A stretch of 64,000 nt of DNA from Hofstenia miamia (GCA_004352715.1 SCFE01000002.1:3257004-3321003), one strand, 5' to 3'. Shown: positions 23,393-36,005, numbered from the stretch's first letter. Program-made: numbers and translations. Notes: generated from the sequence alone by a model not told the origin.

Positions 23393-26300
23393 CAATTTCT
23401 CTTTCTATGTTAACTAAGTATAAAAATTATATACATTGTTAATTTTGTTATTAATACTTCAAATAACATCTTATCACTTAATTTTGCTGTTGGTAATCAT
23501 GAATAAAATTAATAACTTTATATTGTCAATAGTTTTCATAGGATGGTCTAACTACCTAAAACACTATAATATGAATTTTTGGGATGTTAAAAAATACTTG
23601 TGCATATGAATATGGAAATCTTATATCTCACTACAATACAATATATATGTTGGATATCAGTTGAATCTTTGAATGTGTCCAATTTTTATAAGTATGTGAG
23701 TTAATTGACTAGTAAAGAGATTTCCCATTAACTAGAAATAAAAATATGAATGATCCTATGTTATATTTAATTGTGAGACTGGTAAAATGGTTGGGGAGTT
23801 ATTTTAAAAACCACAATTTTGTTGCAAAATTGGGAGATTTCAGGTGATCAATGTCAATTCTTTCACTACTTGCTACATTATTTTAACAGTTATATGTTAT
23901 ATTCCTATTTTTGTAATTAATTTTAATGATTCTCTCTCTCAAACAAACTTTGAATGCTTAAAAGTCAAGGAGTAACTTTTGACATTTCATAGTAACTAAC
24001 TGATATAATTTTTTTCCATTGTTATTTATCACCCTATAGTGAATCACTGTACTATGGCTTAAAAAGTAGAGCTACTCATAGTTATTTTTTCTCACAAATT
24101 CTTTATTTATTACTTTTTGTGCTTTTGTATTTTTGTGAGGCGGAGTTTTTTGTATTATATTCTATGAATTATATTAAGGGAATAGAAGTTCTAACTTAAT
24201 ATCAAAATTCACAGAAATTTTTGTTCTAGCAATATACAAAATGAGGTAAGTTAAAATATATAAGACCAGGACTGGTATTTAAATTACATCTGGCAACTGG
24301 AAAAAATAAGTTTTAGACATATGAAACTTGAAATTCATACATGCTTCTGGTAACTATAGTACTAATAACAGATCAACAGAATTGTTCTGCAAATTTTACA
24401 AAGCAGATTTCAGTACATGCAAATATCTGCATTACAGTTAATTGTAAAACTATAAAAAAAATAGCAGCTGTTCCTACATATATTCTAAATATAGTCACAC
24501 TGTTCATTACTATAAAGAACTGCCAGTAATACATGAAATACAAAAAATCTCAAAACAAAGTCATGCAGATCTAGCTAATAAAGAAATTACGATGCAGAAA
24601 TATATACTAGAGGAAATCAGCTCTGTGTTTTACTGAACACAGTTAAATGTAGGACAAGCAAAAGAAGAATGAATGTTGAAATGCATGAACTCAATTTCCA
24701 GTAGAACATCTTTACTATTTATTTTGTGGCATTGGTATGAAATCAGCTAACCATTCTACTATCCTTATTGAAGGTTTGAGTTGATGAATGGATTTACAGA
24801 TGCAACAAAATAATTACCTCTTCCTGCTGTTATACCTTATCCTAATATACCCAATGTTGTTTTGTGTTGTTATTGGGTGTTTTATTTATCAAAAACAACA
24901 TTTTTTTAATGTTGAAATGGTACCATTTCATTGGTTGAAACAACATTGATTAAGAATAAAGAAGCCCTAACTCTTGGGTGTGAAGTGAGTAGTGATCCTA
25001 AGTGCTTAGTAAAAACAACCTAAACTCAGTGCATTTCTCATCTTATTAAATTTAAGTGAAAGCATTAATAACAATTTTAATAATGAATGAAAAGCATTAC
25101 AAAAATCCTAGCTGTACAACCAAACCTAAGTTAAAGAAAATGTTCCAGCCAAGTAGTACCATGTCTGGGTGTGCTTTAACCACACAGTTGGAAAGTTAGA
25201 AAAAATTAATTTTTAAATAAAAGATAAGTCAAAATAAAAAGTAGAAACAAATTTACTGAGAATAAACTGAAGAGAAATAAATGAACAATTCATAGATATT
25301 TATACAAATAAAACCAGTAATTGTAAACAAAACATACCACATGAAAATATGAATAACTAGCTGACAGGTACAAATCAATTGTCTGTTAGAGTTTTACTAT
25401 GCTGTTAAATTAGCAGAAATTCAAACTAAAATGTATAGCACCATTGTCAAAATTACAATGAAATAAGTTTGAAATAATAATATAGAAATTGGAAAAAATG
25501 AAAAATAAAGAGTGCAGCAGCAATGAAAGACTTTATGCCACATGCCCCCTCCCCAAACAGGGATATAAATTTATTCCTCCAATTGCACTTTATCTGGTTC
25601 AATAAGAGATTGAGTGTCCTTAACCAAAATGATTGCATTTGGATCATTCCAATAGAGGATATCTAAATACTGCATAAATCATGTAGTGTAGCACAAAGCT
25701 TCCAAATGGGTGCTTACTCATTTTGCAAAATTATAAAACTTGGGGTTTTCCATACTATTTGATATAATGATAGTATTATAAAGGCTGTTCAATTTTTTAG
25801 TAAACAAATTTTAAAACTTTAGATATAGTCAAAAGCCTTTAATAGCAATAAGTAATGTCATTTTGGCATCAATATCAGATGTATGGGTATCTTCTTCTGT
25901 AATTGTTGTGTTTGGGTAGAAGAATTTGTAAAAGCTCATTAAATGGGGTGGTTCTTAATTTCATCAAAATATATAGAAAAGCTATTTGTAATTATTTCCT
26001 CTATCATCATTTTTGGTTTGAAATGTTATCACTAGTCATTGTAATTATTTCAATTATACTATAGTGATTCTTGTATAAGATTGTCTTCTTTTATGAGCTT
26101 AGATTTACTCTGTTGTATTTGACATATTGGTCTTCATTGGACAACAGGATTTTAACACATACCTTTCTTCTGTGTTTAGGCTGAATGAATGTTGTATGAA
26201 TTAAAGGCAGTAGTTGTTCTTGGAAGCAATGCAATCTTGCAGAGAAATTGTATTTGTGTGTTTAATATCCAGCCACATGACCCCTATGGTAACAGGATAG

Positions 26301-26439
26301 TTTGCTTGTCCACAAACTTTGTGCTGCCATTGTGAATCAGAAGGTAAGTAATGGTGATGATAAGTTTAGACAAAATACATTCCATGTCAAGTGCCAACTG
26401 TGCATGAGGCTTAAGTAATATAACAATTTGATTTTTCAT

Positions 26440-26893
26440 TCAAGACTTGGTAAATAACAGTTTAATTAATTCTAAGGAGTCTGTTTCCTTTATTGGTGTG
26501 AATTGATGTTGAACAATGGTAGCATCTCTTGGTTCAGTGACTGTTACTCTTGTGAGATAGTTGGTTAGATTGGTTTTAATCCAGTTGAGTTTCTTTGGAC
26601 TTATATCAATTCCAAATTTTTCTAAGTTGTTTGTATGCACTTGCTGTTGATGTTGTGGTGTTAATGTTAACTCAGTTGATGTTAGCATTGGTTCTTGTTT
26701 GCAATTCATTTATAGATTTTTTCTCTAACTCCAATGTGTGCCAGGAAGAGGAGGAGGGTTTCCATGCATTGAAATCGTAATAGATTGTTTGCAATTGGGT
26801 CATTGCTCCAAGAATAGGATCATAGTTTAAATGGGCATCCAATTCATCTGCTGGATACAAATGTGGACTCCTATTACAGTGTGGTTGCCACAC
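26440..26893 (-). pseudogene. Unassigned open frames downstream of the integrase
   Basis: Two overlapping minus-strand frames: 26893-26672 (MWQPHCNRSPHLYPADELDA...) and 26709-26440 (MNCKQEPMLTSTELTLTPQH...), which would make one ~150-residue protein with a single frame change. I do not recognise it: no transmembrane segment or signal peptide, rich in Thr/Asn/Gln. It may be the end of pol, an extra ORF of the element, or chance. Confidence 0.35.
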
Positions 26894-27149
26894 TCTATGT
26901 CTGCAATTAGATTACTGCTCCAGTTGTTCACTGCTGCTCAATTGTTGTCTTCATTCTTATTTGAGCTAAGCAAATAATTTAGTTCTTTGCTCCAATTTTA
27001 GAAGTGTTTGTGTTAAAAGTGCTCACTCTATGAGGAGGTGTGGTGTGTATTGGTTTTAAAGCAACTTTAGGATATTTCATGGAACTGTCAAATTGTGACT
27101 CAGGAATTTTGTCTAGCTTAGACTTATCAAGGTAAGTGTCATTGTTTTA

Positions 27150-28340
27150 TGAAATGATTTTCAATTTTTTGTATTTAGTAATTGTAGTATTTTCAATATC
27201 TTTAATTGTTCATTTTTAAAGATTGAAAATTACAAGTTTTACCATTATCTAGTAAGTAGTTGTTGTGTTTCAATACTTTTGTAATTGTATGAAGACCTAT
27301 CCAATGTGTTGCTAACTTGTGTGTTTGCTTTCAATCAGATGTTTGAACAGGTGTGAGGGAGTATACCTTATTACCAACTTTGTGAGGTGCACCATAGATG
27401 TTTTTATTATAATTTCATGTTTATTGAACTGTGCTTTTTTGTTATACATGCAAATTGGGTCATGTAGTTTTGTATTTCTTATAATGGATTTTTTATGTAA
27501 TCATGAGTTGCTATAGTGTTGTATTTGTTATATAGCATACTAAAGCCTCATGACCAAAGTGGCTTTAAAAGGTGTTAAACCTGTTGTGGCATGAACCAAG
27601 GTATTATAAAAATACTTAATGTATAACAATACAGATCTCTATTGTTTACCCCTGATGTGAGCAGTTCAAGGATGAATTAAATTTAATAATGTTTTGTTTA
27701 ATTATTCAACAGTACCATTACTTTGTTGATGGTATGGTGCTGCATGTTCATGAAGTATTTCAAGTTGTTGTAACAATTATTGTATTAATGAACTTTTCAA
27801 TTGTGAACTGTGATCTATTACTAAACTGCCTAAGCATTGGCCCAAAGTGTAATATTCAGTGATGCCAAATTGCAAAAATTGCAGATGCTATAGTTTGTGC
27901 AGTTTAATTGATAATATGGATCATTTGAGCATATTTTGTGAAATTATCAACAATTTCAAGGACATATTAGTAGCCATTGTCATCCTTTGAAAGTTGTTCA
28001 ATGTCAATATCAACAAGTTCATTTGGTAAAGATGATTTAATTTTTTTAGTTCCACATGCTAAGAGCAGGATTGGTAATGACACAAGTTTTGCATTTATTA
28101 ATGTCATAAACAATTGATCAAAGACAAAAGCAAATGAATCACGTATTTAGTGTATGTTCAGTTTTAATGACAACTATGTGTCCATGTTCATGGAATTTTC
28201 ATGTTATTTCTCATTTATAATACTCTAGAAGAGCTATTTGGTTGTGATGTTTGTCAATGACAAACAAGAGACCATTGATTGTAAGTTCCCATTTGTATGA
28301 GGTAAAGTATTTAGATAGTGTTGCATTTAATTGTAAAATT
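27150..28340 (-). pseudogene. Ty3/gypsy integrase remnant
   Basis: HHCC zinc finger recognisable near 28060-28250 (H...H with INKCKTC), core with NELVDIDIEQLSKDDNGYSY then YHQQSNGTVE*LNKTLL (about 27690-27740; family YHPQ(S/T)NG..ER.N.TL) containing the catalytic Glu, and a C-terminal YLLDNGKTCNFQSLK. Several stops. Confidence 0.78.
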
Positions 28341-28449
28341 AGTTGTTAAATTTTGTATATTATTTGAATCATTTGAATATCATTTTTATGATGCTTAATT
28401 ATTTCCTCCTTAGATATTTCCTCTTTAAGCTAGATGGGTAATATCAGGT

Positions 28450-29420
28450 ATTCTTGTCTATTGTATCATAATCCAATTAAATAGCAACAGCAACTAAGTT
28501 TGAAATAAAAGAAGAAAATGAATAAAAAGAAAAATCTGATTTACTATTTAATAAGATTTGCAAACAGAACTGATTTAATAAATTGTACAAACAAATATCT
28601 GGTGCTTACTCTGTTCTACATAAATCATTGGACAATTCAATCCATGGTTATTTTAGTCTTCAGACATTAGCCATGCAGAACTTTTACATGGATTAGTTAA
28701 ATTGAACAGCAACAGCTACTTCTTTTGATTAAACATGTTTGTAATAATTTAAGTGTAAATAGTAACTAGAAATAGTAAGAGGTTGATGAATAAATTCTTT
28801 AGAATTACATTTAGCTTTTCTCATTATTGGTTTGAGTTATTAATACAATGCAAAGCTAAGCATTCTATGCATAGTAACAATCAGGAAACCATGGAGAGGA
28901 CAACTATTCAGGTCTGAGTCCCTGATTGTGAACTGTAATTAGGTTATGAGTAGGCATAGGGTTTTTCTGATAAAGCTTAGCTCACTATCATTCAAACTTG
29001 TTTACATGTAGTAAGAAACTTAAAAAATGTGATTTGGCCAACACTAGGATTACTTATATATATTCATTAGATGATTAGTTATTGTATTTTATTCTTGTAT
29101 GTAGGTTAGGAAGCTGCCTTTTAGTTAATAGTTGTATATAAGTTTTTAATCATGTTTATATATTGTATAGAGCTAGTATCAATTTGTGTTCATAGTTCAT
29201 TTTAGTAAATATCATTACAACATGAGAGTGAGAATAAGTTGAGTAGTGTCATGTTTATCTATTCACCACTAAGTAGGGTACACATAATACTATTTCCTGT
29301 TTGAGCTTGAGCTGAGTCTTCATTGTCTGGAAGCCTCACAACAAATAGAATGTTGGTGCATGGATTTGGCATCAGGATGATGCCCACTATCAAATTGGAG
29401 AGGATGGTTACTTAAAAATT
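28450..29420 (+). mobile_element. Possible nested LTR segment between RNase H and integrase
   Basis: Contains TATATAAG near 29130, an end ...CTCACAACA at 29334-29342 and then TTGGTGCATGGATTTGG (29353-29369), which would fit a CpG-decayed primer-binding site after an LTR in plus orientation. No second copy or TSD was established, so this is tentative. Confidence 0.3.
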
Positions 29421-29719
29421 GAATAATAACAAATCAATAGAAATTAATATTAGTTATTTCTAAGTTCATCTAAAGACTACACAGTGTGGGAGATAGACAT
29501 TGCACTGCAATAGGAATCAGTAAACCAAGGAGGTAAATTACCCTCATTAATGCACATCTTGGCCTCTGTGATGATTCCACACTATCAGTGTTGACTACTG
29601 GATGGTTGTCATATGCTGATTTCAAGATGAATGGAAATTATACTTAATTGCATATTTGTTTTGTATCATCAAAGTGGTTCTGTGGAAGTACTGTAATTAA
29701 GTCAGTATTGGTATGTTTT

Positions 29720-30060
29720 TTCACTTTTCAATGGACAATGGTGAAATTGAAATTGGTTAGGTATTCAATCCAACATGCTACTATATTTGAGTGATCACCT
29801 GAGAATTTTTTAAGCCAAATGAAACTGGAATTATTGGTGGAACTGGAAGTGAGTTCATTAGGTTTAAGTTTTTGACTGAAGAACTGTATGGGAAATTTGA
29901 TACTGTTAATGAATTGACTTAAGGTAGCTGGCATTGCAATAAATGATGAATTCTTTTGAAAAATCTGGTATGTTCAAGACTTGGTAATTTTTTAAGTTCA
30001 GTTTTTAAATTATCTAGTTCAGTTTGATGTTTCCAAGAACAATCAAACACTATTTTTTAA
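29720..30060 (-). pseudogene. Ty3/gypsy RNase H remnant
   Basis: CSWKHQTELDNLKTELK in the connection region, PDFSKEFIIYCNAS in the next frame (family DFSKPFIL.TDAS, catalytic Asp replaced by Asn), then IQFFSQKLKPNE, and WIEYLTNFNFTIVH at the end (family W...L..F.F.I.HRPG). Confidence 0.78.
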
Positions 30061-30099
30061 TAAATTCAATATATTGATGGTTTTGTTGGAAATGTTTGG

Positions 30100-30670
30100 T
30101 ATGAATGCTTGGCAATAATTAAAGAATCCTAAAATTCTTTGTTAATCTTTTTTGTTATTAGGAGGTGTGATTTTATTATGCTGTATTCAATGGCCTAGAA
30201 AGATTACTGATGTTTGTAGAAGCTTACATTTTTGGTTATTAATTTTTAAACCAAATTGTTTAAGAAATAATAGTATTTTATCTAGTTTCTTGATGTATTT
30301 TTCATTTGTTTTGATGCAACTAATATGTTATCTATATATGCAGCAATGCCATCCTCTAGATTGTTATTAGTAGTTTGAAGTATTTTAGTGACATATTATT
30401 GGAATGTGTCAATGGCATTGGTATACCCAAAAGCCATATAAAGCCACTTGAAGAGGCTGTATGGAGTGATGAATGCTGTCTTTTCAAAGTCTTATTTGCA
30501 CATAGGAATCTGCCAATATGGCTTACATAAATCTAGTGTGTTAAAGAAAAAGTTTTAGAATGCTGTATATAGTATTTCCTCAATACACTATAGCAGGTAA
30601 GCATCCTTTTTTGTCATATCATTGATTTTCTGAAAGTCAATGCAAAGGTTGTATTTATAATTTTGTTTTT
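30100..30670 (-). pseudogene. Ty3/gypsy reverse transcriptase remnant
   Basis: Reads NLCIDFQKINDMTKKDAYLL, then TLDLCKPYWQIPM, EKTAFITPYSLFKW, MAFGYTNAIDTFQ and the catalytic box AAYIDNILVAS (about 30310-30345). The family has YIDD/YVDD, so one catalytic Asp is Asn. In-frame stops occur. Confidence 0.82.
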
Positions 30671-30714
30671 TAACTGTTTCAGTAGAATGAAGTGTTATTA
30701 CTTGAAAATTGAAT

Positions 30715-30985
30715 TATACAATAATATTTTTCTAGGAAATCTTTGCTGAGAATTAATTCATAAGGCAATGCATGGTTAGTGGTATCAACAATATGTGTGT
30801 CATTTGAAAACTTAATATTGGCTATTGTAAATTCTAGTGATTTGATTAAGCATTTAGTATCAAGGTAATCATGAAAAGCATTAATTAATTGATGGTTGTG
30901 AGATTCAATGTTTTCCCTTTTGATGCTGATTTGGTTAGCACATGTGTCTGTAATTATAGAAACATTGTTATTGGTACTGTGTTAT
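30715..30985 (-). pseudogene. Retropepsin-like protease remnant
   Basis: Reads VSIITDTCANQIS where retropepsins have (I/L)DTGA, so the catalytic Gly is Cys here, followed by the second-half motif ELILSKDFLEKY (family ILGxDFL). Between gag and RT as expected. Confidence 0.6.
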
Positions 30986-31039
30986 TATTTAATGTGGTTG
31001 TTACTAGAATCATTTATGCATGGCTGTGAGTTGGCACTC

Positions 31040-31968
31040 TTACTCATTTAAATCATCTTTGAATTCAGAATTGGAATCATAGATGTCACTATCATCAGTA
31101 TAGTAACACCCTTTGTCTGCAATTATATGTATGGTTTTCATACAGTTAGGACTTGCATGTCCTTTTTGGCCACATTTCTTACAATAAACTTTGTTAAGGT
31201 TTATTACTTTCAGAGTTTTATCAGTAGATTGTTGTTTTCTTTTATTCTTACCATCACTTGTTGCTTGTTGGTTTGTTGATAAAGTTTTAGTATTCTTGAT
31301 GGTGAAGCTTGATAGAGTGTTGCCAAATTTGATTTGGTTTGAGATTTTAGTGTAATTGTCTAATTGAAGCTTCATTTCTACTGCCTTTTTTATGAAAATG
31401 GATAATTTATCCTCCAGGTTGCATTTTTGTTCAAAATAGTGATGAATTGATAGTGGCATACCATATGTGAACAAATAATGGGACAAATATTCTGCTGATG
31501 TTCTGTTCAACATGTAGAGTCATTCAAATTGAAGAATGTACTCTTCAATATTGTCATTAGCTTTATATGTCATCTTATTGAAAATCATCTTATAGTGGTT
31601 TGGATTAGATATTTTTAATCAGCCTTAATCAATGTGCCATCTGTTAAATATTAATTATAGGGCTTTCCTATAAGAAAACTAGGAAGTTGTGCAAATGCAT
31701 GCTCTTGGCCTGCTTGTACAATCAAATGCTGCTCATATGAAAAGAACCATTCTTCATAAGTGGGAGAGGTTCTGTCAGCCTTACTGGAAAATTTCCATGG
31801 TTGCATTTTTATTTTCAAATTGTCATCATTGGACAATGGTTTCAATTTAGAGTGAAATGTTTTCTTATTTTGATTTGGATTCATGATTTCATTTAATTCA
31901 TTATTAATTAAAACTCTATTAGGGGTGTGAGCCCTTTTAGGTGAAATGTCATCAATGGTAATTGGCAT
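31040..31968 (-). pseudogene. Ty3/gypsy gag with zinc knuckle
   Basis: Two open pieces: 31968-31651 starting at a true ATG (MPITIDD...), with a WFFSYEQHL capsid-like stretch, and 31513-31040, ending after a Lys/Asn-rich linker with the CCHC knuckle CKKCGQKGHASPNC (about 31140-31185) and an acidic tail. The zone 31513-31651 between them is broken by stops. Upstream (32000-32560) the translation is Gln/Asn-rich and coiled-coil-like but full of stops. Zinc knuckle binding of genomic RNA is the family role. Confidence 0.8.
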
Positions 31969-33261
31969 TGAATGAGAAAATTGGTTCTTAATAACAGTTG
32001 GGGATTAATATACACAATGTCTTACATTTGGATAAGGTATTATAGCAATCCTAGTAGTAGAAGTATTTTCTTGGAATATTTGCAAACTGCTTAACTGAGC
32101 TTTTGTTGATTGTATTTCCTTTTATAAAACTATATTTTCAACTTCTTGTGAAATTAACTTACTTGTTACTTGAATTATTTGTACATTGCATTTGTCAATC
32201 TGTTTAATTAGATTTGTGTTGGATTGCAACAATTTAAATCATTCACAATTTTCCATTTCTACTTCTTGAAGATTACTATTTTTCTCTTATAGTGACTGAT
32301 ATTTAATAGAAATAGTGTGGTTTTCCTCATTAAGTTGGTCATAATTTAATAATAATTTATCTTTTTTGTTAGTTATCTGGTGGACTTCTTCTCAGAGGAC
32401 TCAGTTCTCTTTGTGAATTTAGTCAACTCTCCAGAAATTTTCTATTTGCATTAACTCAAATTTCTCATTTAACTGTTTGACCTGATTTTCTAGAAATGTG
32501 AGTCTAGCAAGGATTTCCTCTCTAGGGCATTCAGTTTATGCTTACTTTCCTTGAGTCTGTTTATGATTACAAAGTTTAATACCACATGATTCTCATTTTT
32601 TGAAATTACAAATTTTTAAATAGGTTTGCTCTCATCCTAACTGGTGCTTTGGACAAAAAAATAGAAATTATTTAAGGAAAAATATATTTTCAATCCCCAT
32701 CAAGTCAAAAATTCAAAATTACAAACTCCCAAAAACTCTAAATAGCAAAAATGCGGATTCAGTGTTAGGAAAAAATCGCGGGAAATATTTATGTATCTTC
32801 ATTTAAGCAACCAAATTGTTTGATTTGCAAATACATTACATTCTATATTTGATTTTGATGTTAAAATTTAATCAAAGAATGTGGAAAATCAATTTGTAAC
32901 ATTAATTAGAATTTTTATATTATTTGCAGTTAAATTTAACACATTGCAGAAGTTATTAATTTGCGTTTTAGCATTTTTATATTAATATGATATATGATAT
33001 ATTGGTCGCAACCAATTAATTGATGAATTGTTTAATTTTTCAAAACCTTTGCTAATTGTATAAAAAACAATGATCTGAGATGTGAAAACTATCGCCGGCA
33101 AATTTCTATTACCCCCATTTTTTCCTAAAATTTTTAAAACTTGCTTTATGAAAAAATCCGAATGTATTTACATAACACTCTATTTACTTTCTGCAAAATC
33201 CACTCCACCGCTGATTCATATTACTTTACTCTGCGTAATTATGGCTTTCATTTATTGGCAA

Positions 33262-33565
33262 TGAAAGTTTCATTGGAATTACTTTTATAGAAGTTTCAAA
33301 AGCCTTTGACTCAATCACTTGGTTTTTTCAAAAAACTATGAAATAAAATACTTTGATTACAACAGTATGTATCTTGTTAAAATGTATGTCGCTAATCGAT
33401 TTCAGCACTTTTTGCAACGTTTGATACATAAAGGCGTGCCTTAAAGAACTTTGCTTGGTCCGCTTTTCTTTGTATTTATATAAATTATCTCAACATCGTG
33501 TATATCTAATGATTGTAGTGCAGTACAATATGCAGATGACCTATGCATAATTTAACGCTTTAGAA
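33262..33565 (+). pseudogene. LINE reverse transcriptase fragment, plus strand
   Basis: Conceptual reading VSKAFDSI (33298-33320), KGVPQRTLLGPLFFVF (~33432-33478) and SNDCSAVQYADDLCII (~33508-33553). SNDC-x-VQYADD matches the 13.4-17.4 kb family (SNDCGVVQYADD), so this is a third copy in opposite orientation. Stops and frameshifts throughout; ends just before the 33.7 kb gap. Confidence 0.75.
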
Positions 33566-33725
33566 TTTCTTGGATTTGTTTGTAAATCATTAGTCCTGCG
33601 GGAACCGCTTCTCTTTTTATTAGAGCCCGGCGGTATGAAAATGCTGGAGTCAGCTCTGTTGGGTTTTTTCAAAATACCGCTGTATCGTTCGTTATCGGTG
33701 AGTATGAAAATTAATAGTATATATA

Positions 33726-33975
33726 NNNNNNNNNNNNNNNNNNNNNNNNNNNNNNNNNNNNNNNNNNNNNNNNNNNNNNNNNNNNNNNNNNNNNNNNNNN
33801 NNNNNNNNNNNNNNNNNNNNNNNNNNNNNNNNNNNNNNNNNNNNNNNNNNNNNNNNNNNNNNNNNNNNNNNNNNNNNNNNNNNNNNNNNNNNNNNNNNNN
33901 NNNNNNNNNNNNNNNNNNNNNNNNNNNNNNNNNNNNNNNNNNNNNNNNNNNNNNNNNNNNNNNNNNNNNNNNNNN
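33726..33975. other. Assembly gap (250 N) in an AT microsatellite
   Basis: Both edges are ATATAT, so the gap probably replaces a TA repeat. Confidence 0.98.
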
Positions 33976-35789
33976 ATATATATATATAGTTAGTTAGTTT
34001 AAGTTTTATATTGCAAGAATTTGATTATTGAATTGTAAATGAAAGTCGTTTAAAACCAAAAATCTTTAAAGAAAAGTAATAGATATACACGAAATTGAAG
34101 TAACGTACTAATATGCTTTTCCAGTAAAATTGTATGAATTCATTTGGAAAATGGTATACAAATCATTTTTTAAAGTGGACTCTAAATGGGCTAAAAATTG
34201 AACTAGACACGCTGGGTTCGAAACTTTTAGAGTGTGCTCAGCCCACTTCTATCTCTGGTGGCAATATTTTTAGCACATTGGAATTTTCGTGAACAAAAAG
34301 TTAATTAATATAGTTTAGATTAGTGATTTCTTTGTGACACTCCAAACTCTGTCAGCACAAGCAAAAACGGAAGGATTTTGGTCATGAGCTATATATTCTG
34401 TAATTATTTATTTCTACAGTTTCCCTTTTTCATTCGTAGGTGTAGCCGGTCATTGGCGCCGGTGGTGGCTAGTTATGCAATTTGCTGGTGCGAACCTTAA
34501 CCAACTTTTAGTAATAGATAGTATATAATTTTAAAGGAATTTTCTATCTTTATATATATTTCAACCTTGAGAATAAATGGAAAGAATTTAGAATTTATAA
34601 TTACTACAAGGAATTGAAAAAACCATAACCCCGAGTGAGCACATTTGTGAATCTTATTTTTAAGATAAAATCTGCAAATAGCACGTTTTTTGAAGTTGTT
34701 TATGGTATTTTGTATTTATTCAGTCTCATGTTTTAACTGCATTCTTAAAAAAAACTTTCTTCCTTTTCAAATATTATATTAATAAGTGTACAACGTTCTC
34801 CAACATACCATATCTTAGACCTCGGACCGAGATATTCCAATTTTAATACGGGGTATCCCGGCTCTCTTACAGTGCTACACCTGCACACACTACCAATACT
34901 CTTAAATTAAATACCGATCAATTTTTAGGCAAGATACTGCAGTGTTGGCATTTTTCGGTATTGTCAAATTCCTGCGGTCATACCTTTTATTTATTTAGCT
35001 GTCAACTTAGTGGGTTTCAATATGAATGTTCTTGATGCGCCACTGCACACTTTTGAATTTCGATTTTGCTGTGATACGATATGTTCCAAATGTAACAGTG
35101 ACCTTTAGGGTACTTTAGAACATTAACGCATTTCAAACAAGTTTTTACACTAACAAGTTTTACATAACATATTCATCAAATGACACTTTGTAGGAGAAAA
35201 ATTTTTGTGTCAATAATTTCATGACGTTATCGATTTATGCGTCATTTGCCGGATTTCGTAAAAAGCCTGACTTTTAAATTTCTCCAAACAGTAGATTTCG
35301 AATTTTTGTCACTTAGGCTCTTAAGTGTCTGTCAAAATCCAGAACTTTACTTCTTCATCCATGAATTTGAAATTTTTCCATTGATTGACAAATTTTGATT
35401 TAAAGCTTAAAAACATGTCAAAATAAATTTGCTTTACTGAAAAATTGGATCGGCTAACAGCAAAATTTTTAAAAAACAAAACTTAAGCAGGTGGGATAAA
35501 ATTTCTACACTTCAACCGATATAGGATTTATAAAGCTTGCTCTTCTACTCACAAAAGATTATTGTACTTCTGCACCACAATATTCTGTATGTTAACTTGT
35601 TTTCATCGATATAAGAGCATGTACAAAATTAAAACTAGTTCCAAGACTGAAGAGCATCTGAAACACAAAATTAGCTACAAACTCTGGTAATGATGCGTGT
35701 TGATGGTGATTATCCAGATACCCAGGAACCAGAAAAAAATTAACACACTTAAGCTAAGACGGACTTACAAAGTATGATGTTTTGATATA

Positions 35790-36005
35790 CCGTAAATCTT
35801 CTTGTATAAACCCCAACTGTGTACCTAAAATTTTGTTTAAAAGTTTGGGGTGCGATTCATAAACGCAGTTTGAAAATTATAACACCCGTAAACTACATTC
35901 GTGGTAAGGTCACTTTTAGAATGCCCAAAAATTTAAATAGTTACCTCTAACTCAAAAAAACAACCTTTAAATTTGGTGTGGCTGTTCATACACGAAAATT
36001 TACAT
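35790..36005. mobile_element. Short TIR element, possibly pogo/Tigger-like MITE
   Basis: Ends CCGTAAATCTTCTTGTATAAA (left) and, reverse complemented, ATGTAAATTTTCGTGTATGAA (right), flanked by TA. 216 bp, no frame. Confidence 0.45.

Larger units (their letters stand above)
26400..32600 (-). mobile_element. Degenerate Ty3/gypsy LTR retrotransposon
   Basis: Minus-strand order gag (31968-31040), protease (~30980-30715), RT (~30660-30100), RNase H (~30060-29720), integrase (~28330-27150) is that of Ty3/gypsy (integrase last). I could not find paired LTRs or a clear primer-binding site, so the outer limits are approximate. RNase H and the integrase zinc finger are about 1.4 kb apart rather than a few hundred bases, which points to a nested insertion (28.4-29.6 kb). 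Many stops and frameshifts; no domain is intact. Confidence 0.85.
22846..32753. other. CpG-desert block (~9.9 kb)
   Basis: By eye only four CG dinucleotides remain (24141, 24590, 26776, 28142) between 22844 and 32754, while flanking DNA shows several per 300 bp. TG and CA are common. The block includes the Ty3/gypsy element, an LTR-like segment, a tRNA-like sequence and unassigned DNA. 22.9-26.3 kb within it has no recognised gene. Confidence 0.85.

Noticed and set aside
34190-34260. hAT-like terminus (GCCCACTTCTATCTCTGG)
   Set aside because: No partner TIR or target duplication was found within 2 kb.
34800-34930. GC-richer patch with CGGACCGAGATATTCC
   Set aside because: Neither coding nor flanked by repeats; could not be assigned.
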